Assembly: GCF_026616895.1 (NCBI RefSeq)
Contig: NZ_JANYME010000001.1
Span: 62,001-126,000 of the forward strand
DNA from: Campylobacter sp. MG1
GTDB lineage: Bacteria; Campylobacterota; Campylobacteria; Campylobacterales; Campylobacteraceae
DNA: 64,000 nt
Direction: 5' to 3'
Shown: piece by piece, positions 58,101 to 64,000 of the stretch
Numbering within the stretch: the stretch's first letter is position 1
Layout: each line of letters opens with the position of its first letter
Made by a program: the position numbers and the translations under genes
Notes under the pieces: generated by a model
The model's database searches: none
The model's input: the letters and a program-made list of their open reading frames with translations, nothing else
What the model was told of the DNA's origin: nothing

Positions 58101-58232
58101 AACTCTAGTTCCACTATTATTTTTGTAAAACTTTTCTTTGCGAACACCAAAAACTGCACCTCTATCTTTATACTCTGCTAGTGACCATTCAATTAGATTT
58201 GAGAATGGTATTAAAGACATTCTTTCACTCAT
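55197..58232 (-). CDS. ygfK: YgfK iron-sulfur flavoprotein (putative selenate reductase subunit family)
   Basis: A 1,011-aa multidomain oxidoreductase. Residues 1 to about 430 are a dihydroorotate-dehydrogenase-like barrel (SPVGPAAGPNSQLAQNII, MSFSGGADAFNIVD). A GltD-like part follows, with N-terminal Cys clusters (CKDGGCPINQ, CDHQCQHKCTR), an FAD motif (VVIGAGPGGVSVAYFL) and an NAD(P) motif (VAILGGGSVAMDCAR). The C-terminus has ferredoxin clusters (CLTCDQICEICADVCP, CNECGNCGVFCP). E. coli YgfK is 1,032 aa. Despite its name it is now linked to anaerobic urate degradation, where it probably reduces a purine ring using NAD(P)H. The start overlaps the permease stop by 4 nt (ATGA). Confidence 0.92.
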   Translation of the reverse strand: MSERMSLIPFSNLIEWSLAEYKDRGAVFGVRKEKFYKNNSGTRVELFGERLASPVGPAAGPNSQLAQNIIASYLAGSRFVELKTVQIMDGEELSRCVPRPCINAMDECYNQEWSTELEVPQAFNEYVKAHFALYVLAKEFGISDEKDFSFNMSVGYDLEGIKSKKIDTFIEGMKDASNTPIWKECVEYLKANMSKFKRFNEKDLEKITTRISTGITLSTLHGCPPEEIERIAKYLLDEKKVNTFIKCNPTLLGYEFARKLMDDMGYGYVVFDDHHFKNDLQYDDAIKMLTRLMAYADERNLKFGVKLTNTFPVQKKNNELPGDEMYMSGRALYPLTISLAKKLAVEFKGKLRMSFSGGADAFNIVDIFNTGIYPITVATTILKPGGYERIKQMATELEPHLSGKFYGVNVKNVSFLADNVIHNKDNLKESRPVASRKTKSELPLFDCYKAPCKDGGCPINQQIPEYLSLVSKKKYKEALNVILTDNSSPAVLGVLCDHQCQHKCTRLDYEESLQIRSAKRHAVVNAMDEYIANQKQTPIITPKKAVVIGAGPGGVSVAYFLRRNGMAVKVLEKREQPYGIVKYVIPEFRIADKMIERDYNLAVSAGVEFEFGVNENYDIQALKKEYDFVIIATGAWLEPKAPFKEGADKLSNALKFLEDAKTSDLTLKLGKRVAILGGGSVAMDCARSALRCPGVEESIIVYRRTAEFMPAEPEEKELALQEGVKFAELLAPLSYDGKVLKCEVMKLGERDSSGRRGVESTGEIKELEFDTVVNATGARVCNELFKKNNLPLNEWGYVDINKNNESKIENVYTCGDCKAGASTIVKAIADAKVVSKDILKKCGLVHDFIKHNLPQDIDSMYEKKGVLQRAKTSNEDGGRCLTCDQICEICADVCPNRANVAIEVNSGTNTFSNIHQIVHIDGMCNECGNCGVFCPHSGNPYKDKVTVFWTEEDFIDSTNKGFYRTGEDTYKVRNEDGSIVDYKLGGNNISEAMKEMIVAVAKDYPYYIMNL

Positions 58233-59665
58233 GAATTACCTCTTTCTTTTGAATTTTTATTAAAAAATTTTAACTCATTAAAAAATATATTTAAAACAAT
58301 AGCTGATATACAACCTATTGTTATTCCACTATGTAAAAAGTTTTGTGCACCTTTTGATAAACTATGAAAAAACAAAGGTGCTACAGTTGGTATTAATGAC
58401 AAACCTATACTAACTGCTACTATGATATTATTTTTATTTCCTTCATAATCAACTTTTCCTAAAGTTCTAATACCACCAACTGCAACCACGCCAAACATAG
58501 CAAAACTTACACCACCTAATACCGATTGTGGAATTGCTGTTATCATAACAGCCATTTTAGGAAAAAATGCTAATATTATCAACATTACTCCAGTAGTAGC
58601 TGTCACAAAACGACTTTTTATACCTGATAAACCAACTAAACCAACATTTTGACCAAATGGTGTTACTGGATATGAGTATATACAACCTGATATAATGGTT
58701 GAAAAACCACTTGATCTAAGACCTCTAGCTAATTCCTTATCTGATATATCTTTTCCTATTATATTGCTAACTGCCATAAAATTCCCTGTAGCTTCTGTCA
58801 TAAGTACCAACATAATAACAGTAATAGATATAATTGCACCTATTTCAAAAACAGGGAAACCAAAGTGAAATGGTACCACATAGCCTACTAAAGATGCATT
58901 ACTTACTTGTGAAAAATCTGTAACACCCATCATACATGCTAAAATAACACCAAAACCCAATCCAAATAAAATAGCAAGGCTAGACCAAATTCCTTTTAGT
59001 AATTTAAATAAAACCAAAGTAACTAATAAAACCAAACCAGCTATTATTAAAGTTTTTGTATCTGGTATACCCATTAAAACGACATTATGTGCATATTCTG
59101 AATATTCAGGTTTAATAATATCAACTATCTTTGCACCATCTGCCAATTTTACTCCTCCGGTAATCCATTTAATTCCTATAGGAAATAAAGCTAAACCTAT
59201 AACTGTTATAACAGTTCCAGTAACAACCTTTGGAAAAAATCTTAGCATTTTACTCCAAACGCCAGCAAATAAAAAACAAAAAATTCCAGCACCTATAACC
59301 CCACTAGCTATTACTTGCAATCCTAAAACTGGGTCTGTGTATTTATATTCGCTGATAATAGCAGTAAGAGTTGCAACAGCTGCAAATGAAGTTGCTGATA
59401 CGATTGGTAACCTTACACCTAAAAATTTAGTAAGACCAAAAGACTCTATTGATGTTGCAATACCACCAGCTAATAAAGCACAACTAACAAGATATGCCAT
59501 TTGAGAATGATCTAAGCCACCGGCTGAACCGATTATCAATGGAACAGTAATAGCACCAGCAACCATAATTAAAAGATGCTGAAGTGCAAAAATTAAATTT
59601 TGAGAAAAAGATAATTTTTCGTTTTGCAATTCTTTTACTTTTTTGTTATTTTGCAAATCTGACAT
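58229..59665 (-). CDS. Second NCS2 nucleobase permease (xanthine/urate type)
   Basis: A 478-aa inner-membrane symporter, clearly diverged from the one at 52304. Motifs: LQHLLIMVAGAITVPLIIG, LPIVSATSFAAVATL, MTEATGNFMAVSNIIG and the signature FGQNVGLVGLSGIKSR. In E. coli the cluster permeases XanQ and UacT carry xanthine and urate; this gene, joined to ygfK by an ATGA overlap, is the best candidate for the urate carrier. The ATG follows AAAGGAG, and the 287-bp gap upstream likely holds the promoter of the permease-ygfK-ssnA operon. Confidence 0.88.
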   Translation of the reverse strand: MSDLQNNKKVKELQNEKLSFSQNLIFALQHLLIMVAGAITVPLIIGSAGGLDHSQMAYLVSCALLAGGIATSIESFGLTKFLGVRLPIVSATSFAAVATLTAIISEYKYTDPVLGLQVIASGVIGAGIFCFLFAGVWSKMLRFFPKVVTGTVITVIGLALFPIGIKWITGGVKLADGAKIVDIIKPEYSEYAHNVVLMGIPDTKTLIIAGLVLLVTLVLFKLLKGIWSSLAILFGLGFGVILACMMGVTDFSQVSNASLVGYVVPFHFGFPVFEIGAIISITVIMLVLMTEATGNFMAVSNIIGKDISDKELARGLRSSGFSTIISGCIYSYPVTPFGQNVGLVGLSGIKSRFVTATTGVMLIILAFFPKMAVMITAIPQSVLGGVSFAMFGVVAVGGIRTLGKVDYEGNKNNIIVAVSIGLSLIPTVAPLFFHSLSKGAQNFLHSGITIGCISAIVLNIFFNELKFFNKNSKERGNS

Positions 59666-59952
59666 AATCTAATCTCCTTTCTAGTATTTTTAAATAATTT
59701 TCTTTTATTTTTTATGATTATTGCAAAAAAAACTTTATAAATGATTATTTTTTCAAAAAATAAAGCGTATTTTTATAATTATAATAGGTTATTTTTATTG
59801 TGCTATCGCTATTTAAAAAATTTGTTACTTTTTGAAAAAATAAGAATTTTCTTTTAATTTTTTTATTAAAAAGTGTAAAACTATATAAGTTTTTATATTA
59901 AATATTTTTCTTTAATTTATTTTAAGATATAAAAAATATGTATGATAAAAAA
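59666..59952 (-). promoter_or_regulatory. Gap upstream of the permease-ygfK-ssnA operon
   Basis: 287 bp, AT-rich, no gene. It should hold the operon promoter; I do not see a convincing operator or riboswitch. At its right end, 59929-59958, is the terminator of the NCS1 gene: stem GTATGAT/ATCATAC with loop AAAAA, overlapping the stop codon and followed on the minus strand by six T. Confidence 0.5.
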
Positions 59953-61317
59953 TCATACACATTTAATAAAGCTGTTGGGGTTAAATTTATACATCAAGCA
60001 TAAATATATCAACGAACTAGAAAAAAGACCGACAAAAAATGCATAATCACCAAAATTAAGTCCTAATAAAAAACTTCCAAAAAGAGATATTAAAGCACTG
60101 ATGTTATAACCTTTTGTATAATAATATTTTCCTTTGTATGTATATAAATCACTTACATTAAGATTTGTTTTTCTAATAATAAAATAATCACATAGCATTA
60201 TGCCTATAATAGGTCCTAACATTTGAGATATCCAACTTTGCACATCTACTAAAAATCCACCTGAACTTTGAATTTTCCATGGCTGTATTGCTATTGAAAA
60301 AATCCCGCAAATAATTGTACTCATCCAAAATTTAAGTTTTGGAGAAAAATTTAATAAAATTAAAGCTGGTGGTAATAAATTTGCAGCTGTATTAGTAGAC
60401 CATTGTGCAAAAACAACGGTTATAAAGCATAAAATAAGTGCTAAATTATTAGTGAATAAATCAGGTATAACATCATTTAAATCCCAATATCCTGATGTAA
60501 TACCGCTAGCTACACCTATTAGCATAGTAATGACACCAACCATCATAAGACCTATTATTTGACCTATTAATGCTCTTTTATTTCTTTTAAAAAAACCTAA
60601 TTCATTATAATTTTTATCTCTTTTTATTTGTCTTGACAAATCACTTCCATTAAGTGCCATTGTAAGCCAACCACCTGCAATTCCTGCTACAGCAAAAGCG
60701 AATGAATATCCACCTTTAGTCTCGATTGCCATAATTTCTGGGATTGTAATATTATATTTGTTTAATGTATTAATTAAAATAGCTAAAAACATAATAGCCA
60801 ATGCTGGAATTGCTATCCAACCAAATTTAGCCATAGCCTTTAAACCATACATAGTATTTAATATTTGAATAGCTGCAAATATTATTATCATTAATGATAA
60901 ATTATCAAAACCAAATAATATATTAAAAATTTTATTCATAGACCCAGCACCAATATATGTTAAAAATCCAAACCAATAAAGCCCTGGTATAGCTCTAACA
61001 AGCCCAGCAATATTAGCACCTTTATATCCAAAAGGTGCTCTAATATAAGCAGCAAAAGGTACTCCGTATTTTGTGCCGATATCTCCTACCATAGCTGTAA
61101 ATAATGTAACTATCGCATAACCTATTAACATAACCAAAACCATAGTCCAAAGACTTAAACCATCTCCACCATTATAATATTGTGCTCCTAAACTAAAAGC
61201 TACTATATTAATAGTCATACCAGACCAAAGAATTGTATAATCAAATAAACTCATATTTCTTTCATCATCACCAGTTGGTAATAATTCAGAATTTCTTAAT
61301 TTTTTATCATCTTCCAT
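59953..61317 (-). CDS. NCS1 family permease (allantoin/hydantoin/cytosine type)
   Basis: A 454-aa inner-membrane sodium or proton symporter of the NCS1 family (Mhp1, PucI, CodB), with about 12 helices. Recognisable stretches are RNSELLPTGDDER at the start, YGVPFAAYIRAPFG, LYWFGFLTYIGAG, QWSTNTAANLLPPA and IQPWKI. The W-x-G-x-Q motif that binds the hydantoin ring in Mhp1 reads W-F-G-F-L here, so the key Gln is replaced by Leu, hinting at a different or broader substrate. It lies 10 nt after the second hydantoinase gene, so a hydantoin- or allantoin-like compound is likely. Confidence 0.82.
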   Translation of the reverse strand: MEDDKKLRNSELLPTGDDERNMSLFDYTILWSGMTINIVAFSLGAQYYNGGDGLSLWTMVLVMLIGYAIVTLFTAMVGDIGTKYGVPFAAYIRAPFGYKGANIAGLVRAIPGLYWFGFLTYIGAGSMNKIFNILFGFDNLSLMIIIFAAIQILNTMYGLKAMAKFGWIAIPALAIMFLAILINTLNKYNITIPEIMAIETKGGYSFAFAVAGIAGGWLTMALNGSDLSRQIKRDKNYNELGFFKRNKRALIGQIIGLMMVGVITMLIGVASGITSGYWDLNDVIPDLFTNNLALILCFITVVFAQWSTNTAANLLPPALILLNFSPKLKFWMSTIICGIFSIAIQPWKIQSSGGFLVDVQSWISQMLGPIIGIMLCDYFIIRKTNLNVSDLYTYKGKYYYTKGYNISALISLFGSFLLGLNFGDYAFFVGLFSSSLIYLCLMYKFNPNSFIKCV

Positions 61318-61327
61318 AAATATTCCT

Positions 61328-62755
61328 TTAATTTAAACCGTATTTTTCTAAATATTGTGAATTAATTTTTCTTCGTATAAATTTACCTGCACCCTTAGTG
61401 CCTTTAAAAGTACCATTTTCTACTATTATCTCTCCCCTTAAAATAGTAGTTTCTACGCAACCTTTAGCCACAAATCCTTCGTGTAAACAATAATCGCAAT
61501 TATTATGTAATGTATCCTTTGAAATTAGCATAGTTTTATCTAAATCAACTATTGTTATATCAGCATCACTACCTACAGCTATTACGCCTTTTTGCGGATA
61601 GCAACCGTAAATTTTAGCTATGTTTGTGCTTGTAAGTGCTACGAGTTTATTTATGCTAAATTTATTTTTATTAACACCTTCGCTTAAAAGTAATGGAAGT
61701 CTTATTTCAAGTCCTGATAAGCCATTTACGACTTTTGTAAAATCTTGTATTATTTTTCCATCGCTTGATTTTTGCAAAAACATTTCTTTTTCTGCTCTTT
61801 TAAAAGTACAATCATCAGAACCAGTAAGTAAAATAGTCCCATCTATTAAACCTTGCCATAAATCATCAGCGTCTTTAGGAGTTCTAAGCGGAGGAGAACA
61901 AACTGCTAAATGTCCATCATCTCCATCATATAAATTATCAAACAAAGTTAGATAATGCGGACAAGTTTCAATATAAACAGGAAAGCCTTTAGTTTGTTCT
62001 ATCCTTGCTGCATCAAGTGCTAATTTGTTTGTAGTATGCACTACTAAAATAGCACAATTTATATATTTTGCATATTGTAAAGCCCTTGTAAATGCTTCTG
62101 CTTCGCATTCAATAGGTTTGCAATTTGCAAAATCTCTCCAAGTTAGTTTGCCTTCTTTTACACAATTTTGAATATTTAATTCAGCTATAGGATTACTTTC
62201 GCAATGAAGCATTGGTAAGACATTTAGAGTTTTTGAAAGCTTAAAAACCTTAAGCATAGTCTCATCGGTACTCATTACACCTTCTTTTTTATAAGTCATA
62301 AACATCTTAAAAGTAGGAATTCCAAATTTAACTAATTTTTCAATATCAACTAATATCTCTTTACTAGCTTGAATGATTTTTCCATGCGCACTATAATCAA
62401 TAGCACTTTCACTCATCTCATCAAGCCTTGCTAATGCTTGCTGATATGGTGAATCTTTAACACTCATATTTGCAAAATCCATAAAAGTAGTAACACCACC
62501 AAATGCTGCGCTAATGCTTTGTTCATAGAAAGTATTTGCACCTAAACATCCTTGAAATGGGGCTTGACAATGCATATGTGCTTCTATACACCCGGGTAAG
62601 ACATATTTATTTTTTGCATCAATAATTTTAGTAGCTTGGCTTTTATCAAAATTTCCCAAAGCTACTATTTTTTCGCCTTTTATTGCGACATCACATTTTA
62701 TTGTAGCTTCAGTTGAAACTACAAAACCATTTTTAATGACTAAATCATAAAGCAT
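61328..62755 (-). CDS. Second dihydropyrimidinase/hydantoinase
   Basis: A 475-aa cyclic amidohydrolase, clearly diverged from the copy at 37521. Metal-site residues are kept: His-x-His in IEAHMHCQAP, Lys in TFKMFMTYK, His in MLHCESN, His in LVVHTTNK and Asp in LTGSDDCTFK. In the last motif the usual Asp-His-Cys is Asp-Asp-Cys, a change beside the metal ligand. The ATG follows AAGGAGGG. With the NCS1 permease it forms a two-gene unit, probably uptake and opening of a hydantoin-like ring. Upstream lies a run of nine G (minus strand). Confidence 0.88.
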   Translation of the reverse strand: MLYDLVIKNGFVVSTEATIKCDVAIKGEKIVALGNFDKSQATKIIDAKNKYVLPGCIEAHMHCQAPFQGCLGANTFYEQSISAAFGGVTTFMDFANMSVKDSPYQQALARLDEMSESAIDYSAHGKIIQASKEILVDIEKLVKFGIPTFKMFMTYKKEGVMSTDETMLKVFKLSKTLNVLPMLHCESNPIAELNIQNCVKEGKLTWRDFANCKPIECEAEAFTRALQYAKYINCAILVVHTTNKLALDAARIEQTKGFPVYIETCPHYLTLFDNLYDGDDGHLAVCSPPLRTPKDADDLWQGLIDGTILLTGSDDCTFKRAEKEMFLQKSSDGKIIQDFTKVVNGLSGLEIRLPLLLSEGVNKNKFSINKLVALTSTNIAKIYGCYPQKGVIAVGSDADITIVDLDKTMLISKDTLHNNCDYCLHEGFVAKGCVETTILRGEIIVENGTFKGTKGAGKFIRRKINSQYLEKYGLN

Positions 62756-62989
62756 TTTCCCTCCTTAAAAAAGAACAAAATTAATATTTTTTCGTTCTTT
62801 TTAATTGAAATTTGCTTTAAGAATACCCCCCCCCTTAAAAATAGCTTAATCTAATAATTAAAAATTTAAATTTTATAATATTGTGTATTTTAGTAACTTT
62901 TTTGTGAATTTATTGATAGTTAAATTTGCATTAAATTTAAAAAAATTAAATATTTGTTAATGATTTAATTGAGAATAAAAGATTTTTAA
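62756..62989 (-). promoter_or_regulatory. Leader of the second hydantoinase with a G9 tract
   Basis: On the minus strand nine G (62826-62834) directly precede TATTCT (62820-62825), a possible -10 box, so the run would fill the promoter spacer. The leader of about 60 nt contains a hairpin (arms 62768-62776 and 62794-62802) whose end touches the AAGGAG ribosome binding site at 62761-62766. Runs of eight or more G are the usual phase-variation tracts of Campylobacter. The promoter call is weak because no -35 box is visible; the tract itself is certain. Confidence 0.5.
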
Positions 62990-64000
62990 TTATTTAGAAT
63001 ATTTATGGCTTAATGTTTTACTTTGCCATTTTTTACTTTTCCAACGATATGTATTAGCAAGTCCTCTTAAAAGTTCATCAACTACAAAAGCACTCCATAT
63101 TCCAACCATGGCAAAATGTAAATGTATCCCTAAAATATAAGCTAAAGGAACGCTAACTCCCCACATAAAAACAATTCCAGCATAAAAAGGAAAAGCAGCA
63201 TCCCCACTAGCCCTTAAAGAATTAACCATTACTATATTTAAAGCTCTTGAGCTTTCTAAGAAAAAACTTATTATAAAAAGCGGTTTTATAATATTTATTA
63301 ATTCATTGCTTAAACTAAGTGCTTGAAATATATAATCTTGAATTAAAAAAACAAAACTAGCATATACTAAACTACAAATTATTGCAATTTTTAATACTTT
63401 AAAACTTTGTTTATACGCTTTTTCAAATTCTTTTGCACCAACTAGCCTACCGATGATTATCTCATTAGCCACACTTAAAGCAGAGCTAGTAGTAAATATA
63501 AACATTGAAATTTGAAAAAATATACTTTGAATACTTAAAGCATCTTTTCCTAATAATCCAACAAAAGCAAAAATAACCATATATTGTGCTGACCATAGTA
63601 GATTTTCTCCTGCACTAAAGCCACCTATTGTCAAAATATTTTTTAATATTTTTTTATTAATTTTAAAAAATAGCTCAAAATAAATCTTAAGTTTTGCAAT
63701 CTTAAAATATATATAAATTAGCATTGCAAGGCTTACTATCCTAGAAATTACACTTGAAATTCCCACTCCAAATAAGCCTAAATCATATTTATATAAAAAT
63801 ATAGCATTAAAAACAATATTAACTGCATTCATAATAAGCGATACAATCATTAATTCCTTAGCCTTAGCATAAGTTCTAATTACAGATGATAAAGCTATAT
63901 TTAAGCAATCTAACAATATTACATAAGCTATAGTTTGTAAATATATTAATGAATAATCAAATATATCATTAGGAACATTTAACAACCTAAGCATATTGCC
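62990..64000 (-). CDS. MATE family efflux transporter, N-terminus outside window
   Basis: The last about 336 residues of an inner-membrane multidrug/toxin extrusion protein (MatE family), with some eight hydrophobic segments. Family features are the paired helices around LMIVSLIMNAVNIVFNAIFL, GVGISSVISRIVSLAM, and the second-half counterparts ANEIIIGRLVGAKEFEKAY and NSLRASGDAAFPFYAG. The frame stays open to the window edge (Gly-Asn before the Met at 63994), so the true start lies beyond it. It shows no functional tie to the purine genes. Confidence 0.85.
   Translation of the reverse strand, partial: GNMLRLLNVPNDIFDYSLIYLQTIAYVILLDCLNIALSSVIRTYAKAKELMIVSLIMNAVNIVFNAIFLYKYDLGLFGVGISSVISRIVSLAMLIYIYFKIAKLKIYFELFFKINKKILKNILTIGGFSAGENLLWSAQYMVIFAFVGLLGKDALSIQSIFFQISMFIFTTSSALSVANEIIIGRLVGAKEFEKAYKQSFKVLKIAIICSLVYASFVFLIQDYIFQALSLSNELINIIKPLFIISFFLESSRALNIVMVNSLRASGDAAFPFYAGIVFMWGVSVPLAYILGIHLHFAMVGIWSAFVVDELLRGLANTYRWKSKKWQSKTLSHKYSK

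Noticed and set aside
55197-58232. Naming ygfK a selenate reductase
   Set aside because: The family name is historical; context with ssnA, xdhD and the permease points to purine breakdown.

Overview
The window is very AT-rich, densely coded DNA from a Campylobacter-like epsilonproteobacterium. The housekeeping genes and their pairings support this: an amiA-type amidase next to mnmC, a XerH-type single tyrosine recombinase, uvrC close to guaA, and 7 x C-x7-C Sel1/Hcp-type secreted repeats. The species cannot be fixed from the sequence alone.

Layout. (1) 1-15.5 kb, plus strand: the end of amiA, mnmC, a Sel1-repeat protein, then a 10.3-kb trimeric autotransporter adhesin (3,419 aa) followed by a TpgA-like periplasmic lipoprotein (BamE-like plus OmpA-like). 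The adhesin promoter has 15 consecutive T directly before an extended -10 box, which suggests phase-variable transcription. (2) 15.5-17.3 kb: xerH, with two inverted repeats with 6-bp spacers beside its 3' end that are dif-site candidates; gene polarity converges here. (3) 17.3-24.7 kb, minus strand: a decaying accessory island. It holds three broken genes, a fragment of a Firmicutes-type phage tape-measure gene, and intact immunity-type or TPR genes (SMI1/KNR4, DUF4259, DUF2004), with no toxin. (4) 24.8-34.1 kb: core genes guaA, nhaD, a small lipoprotein gene missed by simple ORF calling, uvrC, a membrane pseudo-receiver protein, a LolC/E-type permease and a Pif1-like helicase. (5) 34.7-62.8 kb, all minus strand: a large anaerobic purine/urate catabolism region of the selenium-dependent molybdenum hydroxylase type. 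(6) The right edge holds most of a MATE transporter.

How region 5 works together (families recognised; flow inferred from the equivalent E. coli/Clostridia clusters). Three permeases (two NCS2, one NCS1) would import xanthine, urate and allantoin/hydantoin-like compounds. XdhD, a three-subunit XdhABC-type hydroxylase, YgfK and SsnA would act on the purine rings, and two hydantoinases and YgeY would open and hydrolyse intermediates. YgeW (carbamoyltransferase) and ArcC would conserve energy as ATP. YgeX plus RidA would turn 2,3-diaminopropionate into pyruvate and ammonia. MocA, XdhC, YqeB and YqeC would make and insert the Mo/Se cofactor. Such a cluster is unexpected in this lineage and would suit a gut rich in uric acid, such as that of birds. 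A G9 tract 70 nt upstream of the second hydantoinase suggests that part of the pathway may also be phase variable.
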